This document shows, piece after piece, positions 50,060 to 62,504 of a stretch of 64,000 nt of DNA. How positions within the stretch are numbered: the stretch's first letter is position 1; each line of letters opens with the position of its first letter. The notes beneath the pieces were generated by a model that had not been told where the DNA came from, made no database searches, and was given only the letters and a program-made list of their open reading frames with translations. This DNA is from Stomorhina lunata (taxonomy: Eukaryota; Arthropoda; Insecta; Diptera; Rhiniidae). Location of the stretch: contig OW121742.1 of the NCBI GenBank assembly GCA_933228675.1, positions 41,799,699 to 41,863,698 of the forward strand. Reading direction: 5' to 3'. A program made the position numbers and the translations under genes.

Positions 50060-50740
50060 ATATTACAAAACATTGTAATTGCAATATAATGCATTATAGT
50101 ACATTATATTTACATTATAAAAAGTTATAATAAATTAAATCCCATTATAATTTGTTATATTACATTGCAGTTGCAATGTAATGCGTTATAATACAATATA
50201 ATCGCATTTCAGTCAGTTATAGTTAATTTATAATGGGTCATAATAAATTATAATCGCATTATAATGAGTTATAATACATTATAATTGCATTATAACGCGT
50301 TATAAAACATTATAATGCGTCATAATACATTATAATAGCGTAATAATATATTCTCATTATAATGCGTTATAATGCATTTTAGTTTCATAATAATGAGTTA
50401 TAATACATTATATTCGCATTATAATGCGTTGTAATACATTATAATCGCAATATAGTACATTATATTTACATTATAATAAGCTATAACTTCTTACAATCCC
50501 ATTATAGTCCGTTAAAGTACATTGCAGTTGAAATATAATAGGTTAAATACATTATAATCGCATTATAATGTGTTATAATACATTAAAATCACTTAAAAAA
50601 GACTTAAAGAATTTATAATCTCATTACAATTACATTAAGATCTCTGTATAATATTATAATATTATTATAAGGCATTACAATATATTGTAATCCTATAATA
50701 ACACTTTGTAATGTATAACAATTGGCCATAATACATGTAA
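50060..50740. repeat. AT satellite, inverted relative to the msk intron 9 array
   Basis: About 680 bp of half-units such as CATTATAATCG, CATTATAATGCG and TTATAATACATTATAATCGC, the reverse complement of the 15690-16425 units. The array ends about 130 bp upstream of the gustatory receptor start codon. Confidence 0.88.
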
Positions 50741-50867
50741 TATTAAAATCCGTAGAATATATTACATGTTACTCTACCTAAAGTCATAAACTTTTTAATG
50801 GTCCGCACACAGTTTACTATACCTCTAAACAGTTTACAATTTCTCGCTTAGTGACGAAGTTTCGAGC

Positions 50868-53596
50868 ATGTTTAGCAGCAACATTAACAATAGAAGCTCA
50901 ACTGCTATCTACAAAATAACTTTACAACCAATGCGTATTTTGATGTATATGTCTGGAGCACTTCCTTATGAATTTCACCATGAGCAGAAGTGTTCAGGCC
51001 TCGTACTAATTTGGAGACTCATTCACTTGTCTTTGATCGCTACCTTTGTTATATGGATATCAATTTTGCGCTTTTTACGATTTCATGAGGTTTTGTACAA
51101 GCAAAACGATTTGTTTTCAAATAGCATGGACATGATCAGCTATGCCACACTCATCATTATACAGGCCATAATCTATTGGGAAAGTACATGGAAGGCCCAT
51201 GAATACAAAGTTATATTTAATAATTTCGAATTACTACGCGATAAATTTGAGTTTGATCTTAAACAACCCATAGATGTCGTGCGTATACGTTTGTATGCTC
51301 TTCTATTATATATATTATTATTAATATACATGATCATAATGATGTTCATTATTTCTATACGATATTTGAAATCCTTAAATGGCTTTCGTTTAATACTACT
51401 GCAATATGGCGATACTATAATTAAGTTAAAATTAATTGAATTCACTATATTGGCCGTAACTGTCATGGCATTTCAATTGGAATTGAACAACTATATGGTT
51501 TGTTATATCAAAGAAATAACGACAACTTGTGCCTACAAGTGTCGGGCAAAGCAAAAGATCTTTGAAAAGTTTTATATACTCCAGGAGGTCCATACGATTT
51601 TAATCATTTTGGTGCGTTGTATTGAAAAATATTGCTGTTGGAGTTTACCCGGTCTTATTTTGAAAATGTTTTTCGAATTTACCATAACTGCTTATTGGAT
51701 CTATTTTAGTTTTGATTTTGAGATACCAGCATTATTTCAGTTGTGTAAGTTTTTTTTTGTTATATGAGGTTTCCAATTTTTAGGCCAAATTTGAGGTCAC
51801 TAATTAAGGTAAATTATTGGTCAAATGATGAAATGTCAAGAATTCAAAAACCCGTAGAATTTTTTAAATGGAAAATTTAAACAAACATTTCATATTTTTA
51901 TAGGACAATTTAAGTAAGATAAAAATTCGACATTGAACACACACCCTTTCTAGGTGAAGTTATTTTGATAATACACACAAAACATTATTTTATTTCAGAT
52001 GGTTATAGCGTTACAATATTAAACTTAATCATGTTGTATGTTGGCTGCAGTATTTGTACGAGATGTGAAAAACTGGTAAGATTGATAACACAGTGGAACA
52101 ACATATTTCGCATGAAATTTCTTAAGCAGTTTTAGATAATTTTGGTTTGCCACCGCTTTGAAGTTATATATCCTAAAAAGCTATTACGAAAAAAAACATA
52201 TCTCGAAAACTTGAAAACAAAAATAGATTGAGAAGGTCAAAGTTATTATGTTTGTTCCCGTATTCTAACGAAACTACTCAAAACAGTCCGAAGTTGTCAG
52301 ATATTACTCAAAAAACAACAATTTGTTTTGAAAAATTTGTACGGTAACACGTTTGAGTAAGTTTGGGTTGTTTCGTTAAAGTACGGGAACAAACATATTT
52401 ACAATTTGTTCAAAATGTTTGTATAATTTATGCATTTAAAAAGTATAATTTTTGTATTTAAAAGTACAAAAATATTTATTCAAAGAAATTATAATTACCA
52501 CTTAATTCCATTCTATTACATTTATTTTTTAATGTAATAGACAAAATTAATTGATTAAAGCCATAAAATTGTTGGTTAGGCCATAATCGTCAGGAGTAGT
52601 ATCCCTACTTTTCGAATTGTTTTGTAAATCAAAAGGTAAATGCTCAGATTATCAGAAAACGGGTGGACAGATTTCAACTAACTCGGCCTAGTGGTTCCGG
52701 AGATATGGGATTTAGATTTTCCTTTATCATTGTCATTATGTGTACGGTGACATTCGGCCTTGCTCTTACTTCAATTTCTTTCTTTCTCTTCGTTCGCATA
52801 AAAAAAGTTCATCCATCAAAACTTAAAATTTCGTAGAAATACCAGTCGACCAGAAATTTAAGTAAGGTCAAGTATTTCAGTAAACTTTACTGAAAACAAA
52901 AGCATAGTTTTAGGCTGAAAAATAAAATAAATTTGCAGAGTAAATAATTAACGAGAACAAAAGCATAGTTTTAGGCTTAGAGCTAAATTTGATATTTTAA
53001 AAAAAATGTTGCATGAACAATTTTTGCATTTATCAATCCTGAGGCCCTGTGCTCCACTGGGAGTCAAGGATAGCAGAAGAATCCTGAAACATTAAACGTT
53101 TCATTTCACAAACGTTTCATTTAAGTTCTGCTCTTGCTACTATATATTGATTATAAAATTTTTCTAAGAGGAAACTAAAAATTTAGTAAATTTAAGGAAG
53201 AGGGCTAGTTACATTAATAATAGTAATACCTTTAAATTAATGTATCTTTTCTGGCAGTTATTCGGTTCAGACAACTCCTACTTTTTTATTCGCGTTACAG
53301 GATAAGCAGTTGACGAATATATTACAAATGATAAAATATCAAAGATATGATCCATTTTTAAATGCTTGCTTAAACGAGTTTCTATTGCAGTTGTTACATC
53401 AGAAACTCTATTTTACAGCTGGCGGATTTCTTGATGTAAATTATGTATTTTTGGGAAATGTAAGTAATATACCTAATATGCCAAAATTAATTCTAAAAAT
53501 CTAAAACAATAAAATTTAAAATTTTCTTTCTTTTAGTATTTATTTGCGGCTGTTTGTTATATAGTCATTTTAATTCAATTTCACATGTCCGTGTGA
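50868..53596 (+). CDS. Gustatory receptor (7tm_7 family)
   Basis: Four exons (50868-51744, 51999-52075, 53301-53459, 53537-53596) give 390 residues, the usual insect Gr length. Hydrophobic segments fall near residues 45-65, 80-105, 140-165, 185-205 and 265-290, then one in exon 2, and a last one in exon 4. Positions of the family's C-terminal signature are kept: QKLYFTAGGFLDVNYVFLG in exon 3 and YLFAAVCYIVILIQF in exon 4, the usual TYxxxxxQF being CYIVILIQF. The short terminal exons in phase are typical of Gr genes. These receptors are ligand-gated channels in chemosensory neurons. I cannot assign it to a named subfamily or ligand. An AT satellite lies just upstream. Confidence 0.85.
52249..52396. 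mobile_element. Complete TGTTTGTTCCCGTA MITE, Tc1/mariner type
   Basis: The left end reads TGTTTGTTCCCGTATTCTAA followed by CGAAAC, and the right end is its near-perfect reverse complement (GTTTCGTTAAAGTACGGGAA followed by CAAACA). Each end is flanked by TA, as expected for a mariner-type target. It is about 147 bp and lies in an intron of the gustatory receptor. Partial relatives lie near 8580, 36290 and 46648. Confidence 0.85.
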
Positions 53597-54047
53597 TTGG
53601 GAAAAAAGTAAAACATTTTAAAAGTTTATGTTTAATATTGTTATATTTTTATTACACATAGAGTACATATAAATTAAGTATCAAACTAAATGTATAGTTG
53701 AAAGTTAATACTAAATTAAAAATACACTTATGGGTTTTCATATGAATTGGCAGTCCTATGTTTGGTTGTATGTATATGAATGATGAAATATATTTAAACG
53801 AAAGAGTTTGTCGTGACGATTTCTGCAAATAGAAGAAAGAAAACAAGATTTGAGTTGAGAATTATCAGGTTTCTTATATATATAAAAATAATGTTTTTAA
53901 ATAATCAGCTACGAAATTTATAATCAAAATATTTTCATAGTCTAACATATTTTGTAGAACATCATTTTATTTATCTTCAAAATGCTTAAAATTGTTTATA
54001 ATGTTAAATAAAGTAATTTACCTTTCTTTTGCCGTATGAGCAGTCCG

Positions 54048-54874
54048 CTAATGCATAAGCAGAGTGAAGATATACAAGTCATAGGCTTCAGACTAAAAAA
54101 AAAAAATAATACATATAAATTAAAGAAAGTTTTTTAAAGATAAAATTTTATTTAAGCGAAATTTAAATCAGTTTTTATTATAATTTTACACAAATCATGG
54201 TTAACTCATAGGTGTCCCAAGGTAAAAACGTTGTTCATCATTTAAAATAAAATTGGTTTGATTTTGAGATTATCAAAAGTTGACGATAGGGCAAATTTTC
54301 TATAGAAAAGTTGACTTTTTTCGAAATTTTCCAGTTGTTTAACTTTAATGCAATTTTTTAAATCTCAGAATCAAAAATCTATTTAAATGTTTGTATATAC
54401 ATATGCATATATTTTTTAACTTTGAAAAATTTAAAGAATTCTTGAAAACTTACCTTTAATCGAACATTTGTTTGAAGATATATGACAGGATTATTCAAAT
54501 GCAGTATCTGTAAGAAAATTAAAAAACAATTTATTTACAAAATGTCACACAAAATTCCAAAATATTTAGTTTTTATAATAAATAATCAGTTATTAATTTT
54601 TAATCAATGTATATTCGTTAGTCTAACATATTATATAAAAACATCATTTTAAAATTATAATAAAAACAGAAAAAAATGTAATGTTCTAGAAGCTGCAGAT
54701 TCACAGATTTTATTTTTATAAACATTTTGTGAATTACAAATTTATATCTTTCAGAAGATGATAAATTTATTGGTCTTAAGGCATCATTGTATATATGCCT
54801 TCTAGAACTAATACCTTTTCGCCTGGGAATAATAACTATAAAATGCTTACCTTATACAATAAAACTTTTTCCAT
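54048..54874 (-). CDS. Candidate 40-residue small ORF across three exons
   Basis: Joining 54874-54851, 54507-54454 and 54092-54048 gives ATG to TAG with 40 residues, beginning MEKVLLYKILHLNNP and ending YDLYIFTLLMH. The frame is open across both splice junctions, and exon 54507-54454 is exactly 18 codons. A second, overlapping 29-residue frame starts with MTCISSLCLCIS in exon 54092-54022 and ends in the last exon. I do not recognise either peptide. One or both may be untranslated. Confidence 0.35.
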
Positions 54875-55320
54875 TTAAGTAAAAAACTACTAGTACGTAC
54901 ACAAATATGCTGAAATTAGAAAGAAAATGTTAAATTAAAATAAAATATCAGAAATATTTATTAAAGCTGGTATATAAGTTGTTAAATGCAGTCATTACAT
55001 TAGCAAAAATGTTGTAGGAAAACCAATAAACTAATACAGGGGGGTTACTGCGTATCTCGATTCGAAAATAAAACTGTTCGAATTTCTATGTTTAAAGCAT
55101 TGTGTTTCGAAAAGAATTTCTTTCGAATCGAAATACGCAGTAAGCCCCCAGTAGAACTAGTAACTAGTCCTTAATAAAGTTCACAAAAATGTATTTGATT
55201 AATTAATAAAAATTTTCCTTAAACAATTGAGCGGTATGTAACAATTTTTCAGATTTTAAAAAATTTACACTAATCATAGAACAATTCATAGGTGTCCCAA
55301 GGTAAAAATACGTTGTTCAT
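54210..55320. repeat. Duplicated GGTGTCCCAAGGTAAAAA segment
   Basis: CATAGGTGTCCCAAGGTAAA and GTTGTTCATCATTTAAAA occur near 54210 and again near 55290 with only small changes. A second pair (GTCTAACATATT...AACATCATTTTA) lies near 53939 and 54620. They suggest an old local duplication in this interval. Confidence 0.65.
55041..55150. mobile_element. Short palindromic MITE with GGGGG-TTACTGCGTAT ends
   Basis: GGGGGTTACTGCGTATCTCG followed by ATTCGAAA faces its inverted partner CGAATCGAAATACGCAGTAA followed by GCCCCC. The interior is about 50 bp and also partly self-complementary around TTCGAA. It belongs with the ends at 26117/32725 and the degenerate copy at 62150-62240. Confidence 0.8.
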
Positions 55321-55440
55321 CATTTAAAAAATAAAATTAATAATTAAAAAAAAAATATGTTTTTTAACTTACCTTTTCTAAACTTTATATATAATTACAA
55401 AACATTCCACTCTCGAAATGCAATACACCACTGACCAATC

Positions 55441-58400
55441 TTAGAAGGCATAACGCGTTCTAATATCTTCCAACTTCTTGCAAACTTGATTTGGTGTACG
55501 GAACATATCGGCAGCTATGGATTTCTGTTTGGTTGGATCTATGGAGAGATATTGTTCACACAAATCGCCATCAATTACATTTTTAACAGGATAATAAGCA
55601 CTACGATAGCTGAGATGATCACGACCGCACAAGGGAGGGTTCTCATTGCGCATATGCATTTCGAGATGTTGAAAGAAATCAAAATCTTCACGACTTGTAA
55701 AGGGCACAAAAGCTCCTACTGTACCACTAAGTGTGGTATATATCATGGCCTCTGAACCTCCCGGTATAAGAGTAGACTTTTGCAAGGACATAATGACTTC
55801 GCCAACATGGAAAGTGGAAATGTTTTCAGCTTTTTGAGAAGCGCCAGACAAAAGACCGCGATCCCATAAAGATTTTGTGCCCGTAGGATCTTCATCGACA
55901 TCATCGGTTACGGAATGTGGTAAGCGTTGTATGCTCATGTTTCCAAATTTATCGCCTATGGCAATAGTATCATAATCCAAAAGAGTGGTGGCTGTAACCC
56001 ATCTAGGGTGTGTGTCGTCGGCAAAGATAATCAATTGATTTTCAGCGCGTTTGTAGCGTATAAAGAATATAGACTCTTGTACATCAGAAGCATATACGCG
56101 ATGACCCATAGCCTGTATGTTGACAATTTGATATGGTATATGTTTATTCTCACATTTACGCAAAAGTTTCTTCTTGCCTAAATCATAAATACGCAAAATA
56201 CGACCACAACCCGCCAGCAAACGACCTTGGAATCCACACAGGGCTCCTGGTACCTCTTCAAGTTCGGTACGGTGCAAGAAATCTAATTGAGAACATGTAG
56301 GGTCGATTTTATAAATGTCTATATAACCGCCATTAGTAATACGAGGATTTAGCAATAGTTCCTTAGCTATTCCCACAGCCAAATAATAACGACCATCTTG
56401 GGCTACTGAAAACTTTAAAATTGCCATAGACATGATGGCCTCATTTTGGGTTAAAGGAATTTTAAACAGAGTTTGTCCATGAATGGGATCCAAAGCACGA
56501 ATTTGAGAGGCCCATAGGCCTACACCAGCTTTAGGAGCAGAGAAAATATCTTCGGGTAGAACTTCATTTATAAAAGCATTAGCCATTTCATTAGCCAACT
56601 CTCGCTCTTCTTCACCAGCCGCCATACGCATTTCTTCGGCCATTTGTTGCTTGCGAGCATTTTTAGTTTCTTCCGTATAGGCATTATGATCAGTTTCAGC
56701 AATTATCATACGTCCTGTATCGGGATGTATGACAAAAGTCCGAGGTGTATATTCTAAGCCAAATGATACCTGATTAAAAACGGCACCAAGTTTTTCCAAA
56801 GCTAAAATACGAAGGGTATTTGTTGATATAGCAACGATGCCTTCACTACATTGTTCACTGGAAAAACCAGAGGCGTATTCCAAAGTCTCATAGGATAATG
56901 GTGTTAAATGGAAACGATTTTGATAATAGTACGACAGCCAGGAACGACTAGACATGGCCAAGACTGCTTCTGAGCCTTGCATGCGTATGCGAAACAGTTT
57001 AACGGGTCTTGAACCCAAATAGCGTGTTCGTGTATCTGCCAAGTCTCCAGAAACCGGATCTAGAACTGTACGCAGTAATACACCGTTGCTGAGACCAATG
57101 TTCAAATAAATGGTACCACTTCCTTTTGCGGCATTTGTTCGTTCATTTTGTTCTTCATTCGCATTAGACGTCGTGCTTTCCGTGTGACCCATTTCAACCA
57201 AGCAAAGAGATTCAGCTGGAGAGGGCAAAGCTTGCATGGAACATGGTGTTAAACAGTCATTAGGATCTAAGGAAATAATGCGCACAGTATTGTCCGACAA
57301 ACCAACAGCTAAAAACCATGAACGTTGTTCACCTTCTGGTACAGTACCTAAAGCCATACACATTATTTCAGCTGGCATCTCTGAACGTTCTGTATATTCG
57401 TTGAGTTCACCAGTCTACAAGTAAATTAATAAAACAACATATTAGTATTTGAGAAATGCATAAAGTCGTTTTATAGAATAAATAAATGTATGAAATTAAA
57501 ATAAAACTCAGCACTGCAGGACACATAGTGTCTCAACACGATTGTTCTTTATGGTGTTTTTGTCATCAGTGTAATATTTTAATGTATAGATGAAGTTATT
57601 CTTATGACGAAAACTCTTAATAAGGCAAATTAAGTAAAAACATTAACGTATAGATCTTTGCGTTGTTAAGATGTTCGTTAAATATCAACGACTTCGACCG
57701 TTCAGAGATTCTTATTATTCAACAGTTTTGTACTATATTAAACTTGTAATGACAATGTTTTATTAATGTAGTACAAAAACTCCCTACGTACATGATTTTT
57801 TAAGAATTTTTGAAAATACTTACTGCATCCATTTCGAAATAAACCAATTCTCGACCTGACAGTGTTATAACAACCTGCCTTTGATTGACAGCACATTTTG
57901 TTATGGACTTTTTGCCGGGAGCTCGCCATTCATTTACACGTTTATCAGAACGTATGTGACGTATACCATCTGGATATACTTGTACTAAAGCATCTTCACC
58001 CAAAGATGCACAACATAGAGTTGGAGTGGTACCCAGAAAACCACTATCGGTGACTTCCTCTACGGTTTCACCAATACTCAATACCAGTGTAGCATTAACG
58101 AATGATACAATAATATAGGCATCAAATTCATCTATAGAATCGAGAAATAATAAAAAAACGAAAAAAGTAAAGAATTTTTAGTATTTTATACAAAATCAAT
58201 TTAATTTAAATCAAAAGATGGTTGAGGAAATTATTGTTTTTGATTATAATCAGATATCAAAGTTAAAATCAAATAAATTCAGCTGAAACACGGTGATAAA
58301 TCACATCATTTATAATCAAAAATATGTAATAAATTTCCCCTTACCATAATGACTAATATATAATAGTCGAATGCTTAAATCTAAAACATTTAGTAGTAGT

Positions 58401-61400
58401 TTTGCTTGTAGTATCTGTGTCTGTAGTATCTTATTTTTTCACAGCTTTTATCTGATTAAATGTTAAATGTAAAATTTAAAAAAAATGTTGCCTTACCTAT
58501 ATTTGAGTAACTGGTTTAAATTGTTTATTTTTACATAATGATATAAAAAAGTAGTAGGGGTAGAAGGAAGTTTTGTATTGTGTGCAAAATCAACTCTTTA
58601 AAGCAACACTAGACACACCACTCTTGTGTGTTCTTCGTGTATCTGTGGGTTGGGGTTTAATAACGCATTTTTTTGCTTTTTTAATCTCAAAACCACCACG
58701 GCTTTTTTTCAGCACACAAGAGTTCAAGCGCCTGAAATAATAAAAAGAACTGGTGTTTGATTCCTTTTTTGGCACAAAATAGATTTCTAGTTTCAGATTT
58801 CTTAAGATGATCAAATTCACCAGTTTTTATTAACAAAAATTGTTTACAACCAGAGGGAGAGAAAGTTTTTAACGACACCCAACAAATATAGGCATAAAAT
58901 GCAAACAAATTGAAATTAGGATAAAAACACTTCAATTTAAATGCATTTTCTTAATACAAGTATGTATGTACAATAAAGACTGCCAGTCATATTTTTAAAG
59001 GGAGAAAACTACTTGTAAATAAATTAAACTTACCATCAACACGTTTCTTAACAGTCCATACGGCATTAGGATTACCGGGCAGTTCAGAAACTGCCATTTC
59101 AGAGACTTCTAAACCATGACGTAAAACACGCAAAGATGATCTTGGACCACGACCACATAAAACATACAATTGAGGTGTATCTTCATTGGCTAAATCAGCA
59201 ACTTGAGATGATATAATGGGAGAGAATGAAGGCATTTCATCGACCATAACCAAATTCTTTAGGGGTCTCGGAGCAAAGAAAAAAGTTTCTCCTTCCTCTA
59301 AGGGCATGGCTGAACTAAACTCTGGTTCATCGTCGTCATCACCCAAATGAGCAATTTGATAAAGATAACTATAAAAATAGAAAACGAGAAGAAAATTATT
59401 ATTTATAACACAATTTGAATTTTTTCAAAAAAACTTACTGGTTGCCAAATTCACAGGCCACAAATAAAAATCCCGTCTTTAAAACACACATTGATGTTGC
59501 TGGTGGTACAGTATCGAAATATTTCAATTTGATTTCAGACACTACATCATCATCAGTCTCAAGCGTTACTTTAAATATGTCACCCTGTTCGGTTTGCACT
59601 AAAAAGAAATACATGCTCTTTGTGCGATGTGTAGCCGAACATATAAATATCATGCCACGTTCAGGATCATCCAAATCATTACGACGACGTGGTATGGGAC
59701 AACGGATATCGTGTTGATCTCCCAGATTCTTGTAAGTCAAATAATTTTCAGAGCAAATCAAAACACCAGAGGGTCCATCATTACCACCTGGTACTGAGAT
59801 GAGAAAATTAGCGTGTTCTTCCAATGGCTCGGAATATTTGCGTACTACATGATTAAGACCCAAATCTAATTCGTAGAATGTTAGGGTTTGTTGGGTACGT
59901 TCGGCAGCTTCACCTAAAAAAAGAAGACAAATTTCAAATTTAGTAAAAAAAAATTAAGAAATTAAAATTCTCTAAACAATTGTCTAAAATACTAAAATTT
60001 GGAAAATTTTACGGAAAATACTAAAATTTTGAAAACCGTACTAAAAACTGAAATCTTTAAAATTTTACTACAAATACTAAAATTTTGAAAATTTTACTAA
60101 AAATTTAAAATTGTACTACAAATACTAAAATTTTGAAAATTTTACTTCAAATATTAAAATTTTGAAAATTTTACTAAGAATACTAAAATTTTGAAAATTT
60201 AACTAAAAATACTAAAATTTTGAAAATTTTACTAAAATTAATAATAAAATTTTGAAAATTGTACTAAAAAAGCTTAAAATTTGATCATTTTACTAATAAT
60301 GCTAAAATTTTGAAAACTTTACTAAAAACACTAAAATTTTAAAAATTTTACTAAGATACTAAAAATTTTAAAATTTTGAAAATCTAAAAATACTAAAATT
60401 TTGAAAAATTTTACTTTACAACTAAAATTTTGAAATTTTACTTTGCATACTAAAATTTTGAAAATTTTACTAAAAACACTAAAATTTTGAAAATTTTACT
60501 AAAAATACTAAAATTTTGAAAATTATACTAAAAATTATACAATTTTGGAAATTGTACTAAAAATGCTAAAACTTTGAAAATTTATAATACTAAAATTTTT
60601 AAAATTTCACTAAAAATTTCAAATTGCTAAAAAATTAGAATTTTAAAAATTTTACTAAAAATTTTAAAATTTTGAAAATTTTACTTAAAATAATAAAAAT
60701 TTGAAAAATTAACTAAAAATACTAAAATTTTGAAAAATTTACTAAAATTTTGAAAAATTTTGAAAATATTACTAAAAAATACTAAAATTTTGAAAATTTT
60801 ACTAAATATACTATACTAAAATTTTGAAAATTTTACTAAAAATTTAAAACTGTACTAGAAATACTAAAATTTTGATAATTTTACTAAAAATGCTAATATT
60901 TTGAAAATCTTACTTAAAATACTAAAATTTTGAAAATTTCACTAAAAATAATAAAATTTTGAACATTATACTAAAAATACTAAAATTTGACTAGACTAAA
61001 ATTTTGAAAATTTGACTAAAAATACTAAAATTTTCCTAAAAATAATAAAATTTTTGAAATTTTACTAAAATACTAAAATTTTAAAAATACTGAAAATACT
61101 AAAATTTTGAAAATTGTACTAAAATTTGGAAATTTTTTAGTAGAAATAATATTTTACAAAAATCTTGTACTAAAATTTTTAAAATATTTCTTAAAATACT
61201 AAAATTTTACACAAAAAGTAAAATTTTACCAAAAAAAAGGATAATTTTGAAAATTTTATTAATATGTATTAGTAAATATTGCATTTATTTTAACTTTTTG
61301 AAAATTTTGCTTTTTTTTAATTTTGTAAGCAACATATCAGTGAAGTATTTGGACATAAGTTAATACAAATACCAATGGTTCAGAAGCTTAGTGTTTGCAC

Positions 61401-62504
61401 ACTTTTATGTTGCACTTAGCCAAAGTCAAAAATTAGGTACAGTTTTCCCAAAAATCGACATGTCTAATAAGTGCATATACAAATTTTCGATATCGAATTC
61501 ATAACACTCATACATGTTGTTTGTATCTTACCTGATGGATCATTATCAGCTTCTTCGTAATCGATTTCCAAGCAAGCAAACATAGGATTGTCAAAGCCAA
61601 CATCTACCCCCACCATGTGATAGGTAAATGTATTGGATTTATGAGCTTCCAAAGGCGATGAAATGGTCAAACGTGCTTGGGCATCTCTATTGAGTATATA
61701 AGCTAACTTTTGTTTCTCTACGGCTCCAATCATAACCGCACGTCCCTTGGGGTCTATGGCTAAATACTGGCCAGGAACAATACGACGACATCCAGATTTG
61801 CCAAAGGTTTCTTGATGAACCTTGTCTAGACAGTTTTTAGAAGGGTTATATTCCAAGATAACAATTCGACCAGAATCAGAGCCCACAACGATATAGTCTA
61901 AAATTGTGAAAAAATGCGGGAGATAATTAAAATTTGATTTTTAGTGATTAGAGAGAAACTAAAGGAATTTTGGTTTTGTTTATCTAATATTTTGTATCTC
62001 GAAGTTTCAGTTCAATATGATATTAAATTAATCATATCAAATGCGACGCCAAGATTTTATATATTCTCTAGCACTTAGTCGTTTTCTTAAAGACTTACTG
62101 GAATCCCAGTATTTGTTATGGAATCTCAATAGGGATTAGTGCTTAAATATTATTACGAGGTAATACCGCAATTCGATTTGAAGATGTGTTTTTGTTTTCA
62201 AAACGTGTTCTTTGGAATCGAAATACGGAAAACCCCCTTCTTTTACAAAATGCCAGAAAAAAAAAATTGTTTGCTTACCCTTAGTGCCACCAGTTAAACG
62301 AAATGACATCAAAGATCTAATGCAACCAAAGACCTCAGTGGAAAGTACAGTATGTACTTTTCCTGTATTCGAGTCAGGTCTAACGAGTTCCAATGATTTG
62401 CCACGTGATATTAAAACCTCTTGCTGTTTGCTACCGGAAAAATTACCATGTACAGCATGTGTAATGCCAGTGGCTTTTTGAAGTGTCAAATTATACAAAT
62501 ACAT
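55441..62504 (-). CDS. Sf3b3: Splicing factor 3B subunit 3 (SF3b130)
   Basis: Six exons (62504-62279, 61897-61532, 59913-59439, 59368-59034, 58131-57824, 57414-55441) join in frame to 1,227 residues, the length of the fly protein. The sequence follows SF3B3 throughout: [97 protein letters not shown], and the C-terminal CPSF_A region through [20 protein letters not shown] to IRTRYAF. The DDB1-like triple beta-propeller scaffolds the SF3b core of U2 snRNP, which holds the branch-site helix, and also sits in SAGA. Intron 2 carries a 29-bp array and intron 1 a degenerate MITE. The ATG matches the conserved family start. Confidence 0.98.
59975..61260. repeat. 29-bp tandem array in Sf3b3 intron 2
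   Basis: About 40 degenerate units of ACTAAAATTTTGAAAATTTT plus ACTAAAAAT (29 bp) fill most of the 1.6 kb intron. The core AAATTTTGAAAATTT is nearly self-complementary and is the same core, with the same 29-bp period, as the foldback-element arrays. Units vary by small indels and substitutions. Confidence 0.92.
62150..62240. mobile_element. Degenerate MITE of the GGGGG-TTACTGCGTAT family in Sf3b3 intron 1
   Basis: GAGGTAATACCGCAATTCGA faces GGAATCGAAATACGGAAAAC followed by CCCC. Arms are recognisable but diverged from 55041-55150, and the interior is about 40 bp. Confidence 0.6.

Larger units (their letters stand above)
53640..55373 (-). ncRNA. Spliced small-ORF or noncoding transcript downstream of Sf3b3
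   Basis: Minus-strand exons with good splice consensus are visible: a 5' exon ending at 55373 (AAAAG/GTAAGT), 54909-54851 (TTCTAATTTCAG acceptor, GTAAGC donor), 54507-54454 (TTTTCTTACAG, GTAAGT), 54092-54022 (TTTTTTTTAG, GTAAAT) and 53822 to about 53640 (TTCTATTTGCAG), with AATAAA at 53653-53648. Its 5' exon begins inside or next to the Sf3b3 3' UTR, so it could be an alternative Sf3b3 3' end, a dicistronic message, or a separate gene. It ends tail-to-tail with the gustatory receptor. No homologue is recognised. Confidence 0.5.

Noticed and set aside
53652..53846. 64-codon minus-strand frame within the last exon of the small transcript
   Set aside because: It begins upstream of a strong acceptor (exon start 53822), and its frame does not continue from either candidate small ORF.
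54022..54092. Idea that the small peptide is a sarcolamban-type regulator
   Set aside because: The length is similar, but no sequence feature of that family beyond a hydrophobic stretch can be seen.
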